A stretch of DNA of 64,000 bases from Pseudomonas petrae (GTDB lineage Bacteria > Pseudomonadota > Gammaproteobacteria > Pseudomonadales > Pseudomonadaceae). Under the pieces are notes generated by a model. The model saw only the letters and a list, made by a program, of their open reading frames with translations. It was not told where the DNA came from and ran no database searches. This document shows, in pieces, positions 18,553 to 26,377 of the stretch (the stretch's first letter is position 1; every line of letters begins with the position of its first letter). The position numbers were made by a program, and so were the translations under genes. The stretch spans positions 62,001 to 126,000 of the forward strand of contig NZ_JAKJXE010000012.1 of the NCBI RefSeq assembly GCF_021728295.1, written 5' to 3'.

Positions 18553-19165
18553 CTATAAGTCTCTCGCGTTAAAAAAGAGAATTGCCGTAATCCTGCTGCT
18601 CATTTTTCTTTTTCTCGCCGCAGCCAACTTGGCCACGTGGAAGGCAAACATAACTTCACCATCCAATGTCCAGAACTCCGTCTTGGGGCGCCTCGCTCAG
18701 GAGGCTCTGGCTGCAGGCGACAACTCTACGGCCGATCTGGGACTGACGCTGAGTGAGGCGGACCTCGTCGATCGTACGATTATTCCCCCGATTGAACACG
18801 CCACTCTACTTTTGCCAGCGGCGAGCAACACCGCAATAGTCGGCAGCATTGATGAAATCAGAAGAACAGATAAAGGCTGGGCGGTAAGGGGCTGGAGCTT
18901 TCCGACCGACCCCGGCGAGCGCCCGGAATTCTTGATCGCGAGTCAGAGCGGCAAGGTTATCGGCGCACTCAGGTTCAATCAAAAGCGGCCCGACGTCGTG
19001 AAGGCTCTGGGGCGACAAGACGCGTTGCTCTCTGGCTTTTCGGGCCAGATCACTACCGCGACGAAGCCAGCGGACTGTAGTATCACGCTTTCTACTTTAA
19101 GCTCTTCTCTTAAGCTTTACCCAATGCCTGACGCGTGTGAAAAAGCCGCTCACCCTATTCCCTGA
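18539..19165 (+). CDS. Small membrane-anchored protein next to DUF2142 gene
   Basis: This 208-residue protein has one N-terminal TM helix (about 14-36) and a periplasmic remainder. Its C-terminal part (about 100-200) shows the pattern GSIDEI...GWAVRGW...KRPDVVKALG...SGF. The same pattern of GWA(V/I), then RPDVVKA, then a Gly-Phe pair recurs in the lipoprotein at 28272-28733. The gene overlaps the DUF2142 gene by 14 bp, which suggests a paired role in periplasmic chain modification. I do not know the family. It may be a subunit or regulator of the DUF2142 protein. Confidence 0.7.
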   Translation: MSMRSYKSLALKKRIAVILLLIFLFLAAANLATWKANITSPSNVQNSVLGRLAQEALAAGDNSTADLGLTLSEADLVDRTIIPPIEHATLLLPAASNTAIVGSIDEIRRTDKGWAVRGWSFPTDPGERPEFLIASQSGKVIGALRFNQKRPDVVKALGRQDALLSGFSGQITTATKPADCSITLSTLSSSLKLYPMPDACEKAAHPIP

Positions 19166-19178
19166 TTTCGGACATACC

Positions 19179-20279
19179 ATGGAAAATATTGTTCTTTTCT
19201 CCGCCACCAAGGCAAACGCAGGCATCGACTTCGTCTCGCCTCTTAAAAAAGTCTTGGATAGCCACTGGTACATTCTCGGTAACGAAGTAAAACTTTTTGA
19301 GGAAGAATTCGCGAGCTATGTGGGTGTTGAGCATTGCGTGAGCGTCGCAAACGGCTCGGAAGCGCTGGAGTTGGCGCTTCGCGGGCTAGGTGTGGAGCAA
19401 GGCAACCGCGTCGTAGCGATCGCCAATGCAGGCTTCTATAGCAGTACTGCGATCCACGCGATCGGCGCAGAACCAGTGTATGTCGACGTTGACGCTGAGA
19501 CACTGACCATGTGTCCCAAGGCATTAGCGTCAGTCATTGATACCAAACCAGCAGCAATCATCGTCACCCATCTGTACGGCCAACTGGCAAACATCGAAGA
19601 GATCGTGCGCATTGCATCGGCCGCAGGTGTGCCAGTGCTGGAAGACTGCGCTCAATCCCATGGGGCTCGCCGTAATGGCAAGCAGGCAGGCAGCTTCGGA
19701 AACATCGCCTGCTTTAGCTTTTACCCCACCAAGAACCTCGGTGCTCTGGGCGATGGCGGTGCTGTTGTCACTCGTGACGATCAGCTCGCCGCTCGCATTC
19801 GACAGTTACGTCAGTATGGCTGGTCACAAAAGTATGAAGTCGCAATTCCTGGTGGCCGTAATAGCCGACTGGATGAAATGCAAGCTGCAATACTGCGCGT
19901 GAAACTACCCCTCCTCGACGAGTGGAATGCCCAGCGCCGCTCAATTGCTCAACGGTACAACACCGCATTCGCCTCGCTGGATATGCAACTGCCGTCCTCC
20001 ACCGCTGAAGACTACGTTGCCCATCTGTACGTGGTACGCCTCAACAATCGCGCGAAATTCGCCGCGTCACTGAAAGAAAAATCGATCAACACCGATATTC
20101 ACTATCCGATCGCCGACCATCGACAACCTGCGTACCACGCTTCAGCCACAAATTCTCTCGCTGTCACAGAGCAGGCTTGCGACACCGTGATTTCGCTGCC
20201 TTGCTACCCAGGCCTTACGGATGAGGAAGTGGATCGCGTCATTGAGGCAGTAACGGCTTACTTCTCAAAGGAGCAATAA
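19179..20279 (+). CDS. dTDP-3-keto-6-deoxyhexose 3-aminotransferase (FdtB/QdtB-like)
   Basis: This 366-residue PLP enzyme belongs to the DegT/DnrJ/EryC1/StrS family. Features include NGSEALELALRGLG (phosphate-binding start), VLEDCAQSHGA (the Asp that contacts PLP) and SFYPTKNLGALGDGG with the Schiff-base lysine. Sequence character and the adjacent ketoisomerase/acetyltransferase point to FdtB/QdtB, which aminates C3 of a dTDP-3-keto-6-deoxyhexose. The start at 19179 (13 bp after the previous stop) fits the family better than the upstream in-frame ATG at 19137, which would overlap the preceding gene. Product stereochemistry (galacto or gluco) cannot be read from the sequence. Confidence 0.87.
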   Translation: MENIVLFSATKANAGIDFVSPLKKVLDSHWYILGNEVKLFEEEFASYVGVEHCVSVANGSEALELALRGLGVEQGNRVVAIANAGFYSSTAIHAIGAEPVYVDVDAETLTMCPKALASVIDTKPAAIIVTHLYGQLANIEEIVRIASAAGVPVLEDCAQSHGARRNGKQAGSFGNIACFSFYPTKNLGALGDGGAVVTRDDQLAARIRQLRQYGWSQKYEVAIPGGRNSRLDEMQAAILRVKLPLLDEWNAQRRSIAQRYNTAFASLDMQLPSSTAEDYVAHLYVVRLNNRAKFAASLKEKSINTDIHYPIADHRQPAYHASATNSLAVTEQACDTVISLPCYPGLTDEEVDRVIEAVTAYFSKEQ

Positions 20280-20281
20280 TT

Positions 20282-21226
20282 TTGCTGACGCTGGTCATCC
20301 CCGTCTACCGCAACGAGAGCAACTTGCCGGATCTGCTGCTTGCGATATCGGCTCTCAACGGAGAGCTGAACAATGATCTGGAAATCGTGTTCGTCGTCGA
20401 CGGCAGTCCCGACCGCTGCTACGAGATTCTGCGGGCAGAGCTGCCGCTGCAGCCATTCCGCTCCAAGCTCATCTTGCTATCTCGCAACTTCGGCTCATTC
20501 ATGGCCATTCGCACCGGATTGCAAAACGGCAGTGGCGATCGATTTGCGGTAATGGCTGCGGATCTGCAAGAGCCGCCAGAGTTGGTTCTGGAAATGAACA
20601 GCGTTCTGTTGCGTCAGGACATCGACGTTGTGGTGGGCGTACGTGAAGGCCGTCAAGATCCTTGGGCGACCCGCACGGCTTCGAAAATCTTCTGGGGCTT
20701 ATATCGCCGGTATGTGATCCCGGAAATCCCGCCTGGCGGCGTTGACATGTTTGCGTGCAACAAGGCATTTAGAGACACGTTGCTCACTCTGGATGAACGT
20801 CACAGTTCTTTGATTGCACAGATTTTCTGGTTAGGGTATCGCCGCGAAGTTGTCACCTACACCCGCCAAGAGCGAGTCCACGGTAAGTCGGCCTGGACAT
20901 TACGCAAGAAAGTCAATTATCTGATGGACAGTGTCTTTTCATTCACTGATTTGCCCATCAGACTGCTCACCCGCGTAGGTGCCTTCGGATCTGCGTTGGC
21001 GGCGCTATTTGGCGTTTTCACCTTGATTGCCAAGCTAGATGGCATGATTGAAGTACCTGGCTACGCGATGATAATGCTCGCGATCACCTTTTTGGGCTGC
21101 CTGAATCTCTTGGGACTCGGCATCGTTGGCTCTTATGCGTGGCGCACTTACGAGAATACAAAGAACCGGCCGTTGGCGATTCCAATGCGGGTTGAAGATT
21201 TTGGAGACAGGCATGAGCAATACTAG
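20282..21226 (+). CDS. GtrB/DPM1-like GT2 with two C-terminal TM helices
   Basis: This 314-residue protein has a GT2 domain (1-220) starting LTLVIPVYRNESNL, with FVVDGSPD and MAADLQEPPE as the nucleotide and metal motifs, followed by two TM helices (about 232-252 and 262-285). This matches GtrB/ArnC-type enzymes that load a sugar from a nucleotide donor onto undecaprenyl phosphate. The start is TTG at 20282, supported by an AAAGGAG site; no ATG fits the conserved N-terminus. It overlaps the WxcM-like gene by 14 bp. With the GtrA-like protein at 22168 it could supply the lipid-linked sugar for a periplasmic transferase. Confidence 0.87.
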   Translation: MLTLVIPVYRNESNLPDLLLAISALNGELNNDLEIVFVVDGSPDRCYEILRAELPLQPFRSKLILLSRNFGSFMAIRTGLQNGSGDRFAVMAADLQEPPELVLEMNSVLLRQDIDVVVGVREGRQDPWATRTASKIFWGLYRRYVIPEIPPGGVDMFACNKAFRDTLLTLDERHSSLIAQIFWLGYRREVVTYTRQERVHGKSAWTLRKKVNYLMDSVFSFTDLPIRLLTRVGAFGSALAALFGVFTLIAKLDGMIEVPGYAMIMLAITFLGCLNLLGLGIVGSYAWRTYENTKNRPLAIPMRVEDFGDRHEQY

Positions 21227-22163
21227 GGATTTCTTCGTCCATAGCCACGCGCTGTGCGAATCGGAAAAAATTGGCAAGGACAGCCGGGTGTGGGCGTTTG
21301 CTCACATATTGCCTGGCGCCACACTGGGCAGCGAGTGCAACGTTTGCGATAACGTTTTCATAGAAAACGATGTGATCATCGGCGACCGAGTGACGTTGAA
21401 GTGCGGCGTGCAAGTCTGGGATGGCATCACAATTGAGGACGATGTCTTTATCGGCCCTAACGCCACCTTCACCAATGACCTCTTTCCTCGCAGCAAGGTA
21501 TATCCAGAGACATTCGCTCGCACGATCATCAGGCGTGGTGCTTCACTGGGCGCTAACTGCACTATTCTGCCCGGTATTACCATCGGCATAAACGCGATGG
21601 TGGGCGCTGGCGCCGTTGTCACCCGTTCAGTGCCGCCTAATGCAATCGTGGTTGGCAATCCCGCCAAGATCATCGGGTATGTTGACGCCAAGCCTGTTAC
21701 CGCCAGTGTTGAAGGCATGCAGCAGGCAGATAAACCCGGTTCACTTCAAACATCCGTGAAAGGCGTCACGCTGCACACGATGAACGAAGTTGCTGACATG
21801 CGCGGGAGTTTGTCAGCGGGAGAGTTCGAGCGCTCAGTGCCTTTCAAGACAGAACGCTACTTTCTGGTCTATGACGTACCTACCGCTGAAACGCGCGGGG
21901 AGCACGCACACTGCATTTGTCATCAGTTCCTGGTTGCGGTCAAGGGTTCCGTCCACGTCGTAGCAGACGACGGGGTAAATCGAGAAGAGTTCGTGCTAGA
22001 CAAGCCAAACGCCGGCATTCACTTACCACCAATGACATGGGGCATTCAGTACCGCTACTCTGCTGACGCCGTGCTGATGGTCTTCGCATCCCACTATTAT
22101 GATGCGGATGACTACATTCGGAATTACGACGACTTCAAGTCACTGATTCAACAAAGTAGTTAA
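21213..22163 (+). CDS. WxcM-like bifunctional N-acetyltransferase / dTDP-sugar 3,4-ketoisomerase
   Basis: This 316-residue fusion has an N-terminal left-handed beta-helix acyltransferase (about 1-160, hexapeptide repeats such as IENDVIIGDRV, IGPNATF, LPGITIGINAMVGAGAVV, ending VVGNPAKIIG), then a cupin-like FdtA domain (about 180-310) with TRGEHAH and CHQFLVAVKGSVHV. Known WxcM of Xanthomonas has this same order. The isomerase converts dTDP-4-keto-6-deoxyglucose to the 3-keto sugar, the neighbouring aminotransferase makes the 3-amino sugar and the acetyltransferase finishes dTDP-Fuc3NAc or dTDP-Qui3NAc. The start at 21213 lies inside the upstream gene's 3' end. Confidence 0.9.
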   Translation: MSNTRDFFVHSHALCESEKIGKDSRVWAFAHILPGATLGSECNVCDNVFIENDVIIGDRVTLKCGVQVWDGITIEDDVFIGPNATFTNDLFPRSKVYPETFARTIIRRGASLGANCTILPGITIGINAMVGAGAVVTRSVPPNAIVVGNPAKIIGYVDAKPVTASVEGMQQADKPGSLQTSVKGVTLHTMNEVADMRGSLSAGEFERSVPFKTERYFLVYDVPTAETRGEHAHCICHQFLVAVKGSVHVVADDGVNREEFVLDKPNAGIHLPPMTWGIQYRYSADAVLMVFASHYYDADDYIRNYDDFKSLIQQSS

Positions 22164-22167
22164 CCAG

Positions 22168-22575
22168 ATGCTTAATCTGGCTCTATCTAAGCTCATGAAA
22201 TTGGACTTTGCCCGGTTTTTAGTTTCGGGCGGTTTCAACACCGCCCTTACTTATGGAATCTATCTATTACTGCTATTGCTCATACCATATACGGCCAGCT
22301 ACACCATATCCTATGCAGTAGGCATATTGCTTGCGTATATTTTGAATAGATTTTTCGTATTCAAAAGTCATCGCGGCTTGCAATCGGCCCTGCTCTTACC
22401 GCTGATTTACGGGATACAGTATGGTCTAAGCATGCTGATACTTTGGTGTTGGGTGGAAAAATTCGGTCTCGATGAAAGGCTTGCGCCAATTACTGCGATT
22501 GTAATCACACTTCCCATTACTTATATTTTTTCGAAAATTGCCTTTTCCGATAAAGCAAAAAAAATTGCAGATTAA
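22168..22575 (+). CDS. GtrA-like flippase family protein
   Basis: This 135-residue protein has four TM helices and the GtrA/DPMS pattern ARFLVSGGFNTALTYGIY near the start, AYILNRFFVFKS after helix 2 and a final helix with TYIFSKIAF. GtrA proteins are thought to flip undecaprenyl-phosphate-linked sugars. It starts 4 bp after the WxcM-like gene and is the last gene of the plus-strand operon. Together with the GtrB-like enzyme it forms two parts of a three-part side-chain system. Confidence 0.88.
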   Translation: MLNLALSKLMKLDFARFLVSGGFNTALTYGIYLLLLLLIPYTASYTISYAVGILLAYILNRFFVFKSHRGLQSALLLPLIYGIQYGLSMLILWCWVEKFGLDERLAPITAIVITLPITYIFSKIAFSDKAKKIAD

Positions 22576-22802
22576 AAAAGTCTACATCTCTGAAGCATAT
22601 GGCCTTCGGCGTTAGCGGACAGTGTTTCAGAGGGCCAGCAGCTAATGGTTTCAATGGACAAGGGCCAGCCCAACACCGTCATCAAAGGTAGTGGCGTCGC
22701 AAGACTGCTCTGTACCCGCGGTTTGACATCGTGTAGCCGATTCTTCCTTATGTAGTCTAAGCTTCCTCATGCCGTGGCGTGCCCGCCGGAGTGATAACGC
22801 TT
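22576..22802. other. Short gap between convergent genes, nothing recognised
   Basis: These 227 bp lie between the GtrA-like gene (plus) and the radical SAM gene (minus), which converge. No clear terminator or gene was seen. Confidence 0.5.
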
Positions 22803-23798
22803 CTACGGTAGACTGTTCCGTTCTATCAGCGGCGTAGAGGTGTCTACTGAATTCGACCATCGCAGCGGCAAGGTTTTGTTTTCCCAAGTCACAGATTTCC
22901 CTTCACTGTGTGTTCTGACAAACTGCAAGCGGTCTACCCCAAGGCCGAGTGCTATTTCTTCAGCAAGTTTGATTTCGTCCTCGGTGTCATTGTGAGTGAA
23001 CAATATGTATTTCCATACAACAAACTGTTTTCTGTTTGCCTCTTTAGCGTTTCTGGTGAAATTGAGCGCAGTGTTTAAGGCACCTCCGATTCTATATTTC
23101 TCATAACTTTGCTGGGTGGCACCATCAATTGAAACCATTATTTCGTCGATGAACGTACCGTCGAGTTTTGCTCGGTAGTCATTATTTCCGTTCGTAATAA
23201 GACGCTGCTTCCCAACCGGATAGGCCTTACGTGTCGCTTCCACAATCTTCTTGAAATTCGGATGATCCAGGGGCTCGCCCTGGCCACAATACTCAATATT
23301 GTGTACGACGTATCCCTCAGACAAAAGTCCGTTAAGTAGATTTTGAAGCTGATTAAGTTCCAAGGTATGAGGCCCCGGACGCTGTCTTATCTGTTTTGAT
23401 CTGGAACACCCGGGACAGGCAAGCGCACAGGCGAGAGTTGGCTCTATTTGAAAGTAAGATATTACCTTAGATCGTAAATGATTGTCGGGAGGGTCTGAGG
23501 GCCGGTTAAGCGCACAATGATTGCAAATTCTGCTCCAAGGCATGCTCTGAGAATTGAATGCTTCTTCGATAGCAAGGTATTTCTCGTTGGTAAAAATCTC
23601 CGTGGGCGAAAACTTGCTATTTCTTGGCACCCACCCCAAGTTTATTTGTTCACCAAAATCATCGTCACATGGAATTTCACCATTTGCCCGCAGGTACAGG
23701 GATCTAAGGATTCGACAAGGCACTGTATTATTCCCCTTGGACAGACTTTGTAATGAGATCCATGGACCTTCTACCTCAAGCGGTCCTGCCTCAAGCAT
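22803..23798 (-). CDS. Radical SAM protein with N-terminal SPASM-like cysteines
   Basis: In this 331-residue protein the radical SAM cluster motif is Cys124-x3-Cys128-x2-Cys131 (in CALACPGC), followed by YCGQGEPLDHP (a GGE-like motif, 170-180) and the strand MVSIDGATQQSYEKYR. Before the core, Cys28, Cys44 (NGEIPCDDDFG), Cys92 and Cys95 (CNHCAL) form the spacing pattern normally found in a C-terminal SPASM domain. An auxiliary iron-sulfur site on the N-terminal side is therefore plausible. It stands alone on the minus strand inside the O-antigen cluster, so the substrate could be a nucleotide sugar, a peptide or an unrelated compound. The start at 23798 has no strong ribosome site. Confidence 0.78.
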   Translation of the reverse strand: MLEAGPLEVEGPWISLQSLSKGNNTVPCRILRSLYLRANGEIPCDDDFGEQINLGWVPRNSKFSPTEIFTNEKYLAIEEAFNSQSMPWSRICNHCALNRPSDPPDNHLRSKVISYFQIEPTLACALACPGCSRSKQIRQRPGPHTLELNQLQNLLNGLLSEGYVVHNIEYCGQGEPLDHPNFKKIVEATRKAYPVGKQRLITNGNNDYRAKLDGTFIDEIMVSIDGATQQSYEKYRIGGALNTALNFTRNAKEANRKQFVVWKYILFTHNDTEDEIKLAEEIALGLGVDRLQFVRTHSEGKSVTWENKTLPLRWSNSVDTSTPLIERNSLP

Positions 23799-24492
23799 AG
23801 CGGAGGTATTATCGGGTGCAAATATTTACCTGCGCGAGCAAAAATATAGCCATGAGTAGGGCCGCCATGCCGCCGCTCGATGTTCCAAAAATTCGTTGTG
23901 GCGTTCTTTTTGACGAAAGTCATGACGGGGCACAGAACAAGGGGCGCGCGTGCTGGCAAGCAGACAACGGGTAGGCTATGGAATCTGTCAGGGACGTTAC
24001 GGTTACCGTAGCGGGGCAGTTCCGTAGTCGCGTGAGCGACGGCAACTGTGATGCAGGTGGTCAGGGCTCCGGGGGGGTCCACCAGAAGGTGTACCAGTTC
24101 TGATACTGGAACAGATGCAGCCCGAAAGGCCAGTTTTCTAAGCTAAAGACAACCGCCAAGGCCCTGCGTGTGGGTACAACGCATACCAGAACGGCTACCG
24201 CTTGCGTAGCAATCACCTCGCCACGACTTGTCCCTACGGTCGTCGGCGCGGGTGCGGATAGTCCATCCAAAGGCCGCTATTCCGGCCAGTCTTTCCCTGC
24301 GGTCGTAGCTTGGACGTGCGCTTAAGATAGTCGCGATCTTCTTTAATTACAGTCATCATTTTCTCCACGTCAAAATCCCTGCCGGGGTAAGACTTAATAT
24401 TAGGATAAGAATTTTAATACCGTCGGAATGCTGATAGCATCCGAACTGAAATTGAGACAATTCCTCAGTACGGCAACTAGGGACGTGCAGCA
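23799..24492. other. 694-bp gene-poor tract
   Basis: No intact gene is recognised. Minus-strand frames of about 70 codons (24061-24270) and 100 codons (23771-24082) abut at a run of seven G (24071-24077), where a one-base slip would join them; one part reads FGLHLFQYQNWYTFWW. I cannot name the product, and chance open frames are possible. The right end should contain the promoter of the gene starting at 24493. Confidence 0.35.
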
Positions 24493-25914
24493 ATGCGATT
24501 GACCATCGACAAGTTAATACGCAACCACTTATTGAGACCAGTTACAAGTGATAACCTGACCTTATCTTTCGTTGTGTCAGCTCTAATATTTCTCATGGCC
24601 CAGACAGTTACAGATGCCCATGACTTTAGGGGAGACGCAAGATTATATTGGTCTCTAAGCTCCACGATATGGGACCTTTCATTCCCTCAAACGGTTCGAG
24701 GATATGTTTACCCATTACTGCTCTCGCCGGCCCGTGCACTATTCGACAGGAATATTGATGCGGGGCCTACGCTCTTAAAGCTATGCCATTCAATCATCTA
24801 TGGCTATTTCTTCGCCGTAACCCTTCCAAATTTATATACAAAAATTATTGGCGGTACTACCTCAGTCGCAAAAAGAGTAACACTCGCTTTGATAGTATCT
24901 ATAATTTTTCCAGGGCTGGTCTCTTATCCGCTAAGTGATGCTCCATCTTTTGCTCTGACGGTATACTCAATGAGTTGCGTGCTTTTAGCATACGACAAGA
25001 AAACGGTGACCAAGAAAATGGCTTACCTGATGATGGCTGGTTTGCTTTCATATGCGGCCTACAACACGAGAACAATTTATATATTTTCGTTCGCCGCGAT
25101 GGCGGTGGCAGTGGTGGCGATAACGATAGGGAACACATGGGTAAAAACCATATGTCTTCTAGCTTTTCTTTCTGGTAGCCTCATCGGCGCCGCACCGCAA
25201 ATGGTCATTAACAAGAAATACAATGACAATTTTTCGCCACTTATAACTACAGGACTTCAAGGGGACTCACTGTATGTCTCGCAGCTTATGTGGGGCTTGA
25301 TAGTTGACAGGTACGAAACCTACATTGAAAAGGGAAAAGCTGGAGGAACGCCAGTATTCTACGCTAACAGCAGAGGTATCGAAATATTAAAGGAGAAGGG
25401 TGTTGATCTAACAAGCCCACGCCTCTCTGACTACGTTGACATAGCCTTGAAACACCCTGCAGACTTATTAACTATCTATCTGCGCCACACAGCTTCGGCC
25501 CTTGATGCCCGCGATGGCGACGTCTACACAACCACGCCTTCTTATAATAAGTCTATACGGTCATTTATGTATTTGATGATCGTTACGCTTGGGCTTACGC
25601 AGCTGGCAAGATCGTTGATCTCAAATAAGACCATATCCCATAACCGATACAAAGTGATGTGGCTAGCAACGCTAACGCTTCCATGCTTTGCAAGCATACC
25701 TGGAGCTGTAGAAACACGATTTTTCTTTCCTATCTTTTGCTTAGCATATTGCTCTCTATCACTGGAATCGGTCGCTCACGGAAAGCTAAATACTAACAAG
25801 TGGCAAGCGCTAATTGCTGCACTACTGCTCACATCGATATTCATATTTGTTCAAAAATCAGTTTCGAATCCAATTCATGAAAGGCCTGAATCCTATATCC
25901 AAACGGTTGAATAG
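24493..25914 (+). CDS. Polytopic membrane protein, GT-C-like
   Basis: This 473-residue protein has about ten TM helices and long AT-rich coding sequence unlike the flanking core genes. The first periplasmic loop contains DAHDFRGDARLYW (Asp48 and neighbours), an acidic motif placed where GT-C glycosyltransferases keep their catalytic acid. A C-terminal soluble loop follows TM8. A role as a periplasmic sugar transferase that uses an undecaprenyl-phosphate donor is an inference; an oligosaccharide repeat polymerase is an alternative. It stands alone between two gene-poor tracts. Confidence 0.7.
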   Translation: MRLTIDKLIRNHLLRPVTSDNLTLSFVVSALIFLMAQTVTDAHDFRGDARLYWSLSSTIWDLSFPQTVRGYVYPLLLSPARALFDRNIDAGPTLLKLCHSIIYGYFFAVTLPNLYTKIIGGTTSVAKRVTLALIVSIIFPGLVSYPLSDAPSFALTVYSMSCVLLAYDKKTVTKKMAYLMMAGLLSYAAYNTRTIYIFSFAAMAVAVVAITIGNTWVKTICLLAFLSGSLIGAAPQMVINKKYNDNFSPLITTGLQGDSLYVSQLMWGLIVDRYETYIEKGKAGGTPVFYANSRGIEILKEKGVDLTSPRLSDYVDIALKHPADLLTIYLRHTASALDARDGDVYTTTPSYNKSIRSFMYLMIVTLGLTQLARSLISNKTISHNRYKVMWLATLTLPCFASIPGAVETRFFFPIFCLAYCSLSLESVAHGKLNTNKWQALIAALLLTSIFIFVQKSVSNPIHERPESYIQTVE

Positions 25915-26377
25915 CACTCTGACAACGCCGAGAGGGCTTAGCGTGGCGAGCAGTTACCATCACCGCCAACGCTCCTGTAGGCCGGCCCAGATGGCCGAGG
26001 CTACGCGGGCCGAGAGTACGGAGTGGCTAACTAAAACAACTCTAATTTAAAGCTGCCGAAAAAAGCCCGCGCACTGGCGCCCTGTGGTGCTGCACTGTCG
26101 TGTTTCCGCGGCATGGGCGGGATGCTGTGTGCCAGCTTCAGCACGCCCACTTCGGCGCGGAGCTCCCTGAGAGCCCACATCAGATTGGTGATTCGAGCGA
26201 TGGGTTCAAACTGCAGAGATCTAGATAGCGGTCGTCGTTAGCGGCATCCTGTTCGCAACTGGCGAGCGGATTAACTGAAAGCACTCTGTAAAGCCAACTT
26301 CTAGCGCTGTTGTACTACCGCGATCTCTCGCAAATTGGCATAGTGCACAGCCATAACGGTGTGAAACGGAACGAGAT
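25915..26377. other. 463-bp gene-poor tract with a possible remnant
   Basis: No intact gene is seen. On the minus strand, 26031-26242 stays open for about 70 codons and reads in part RITNLMWALRELRAEVGVL followed by PPMPRKHD, a helix-like stretch that could be a decayed gene fragment. A promoter for the gene at 26378 should lie at the right end. Confidence 0.3.
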
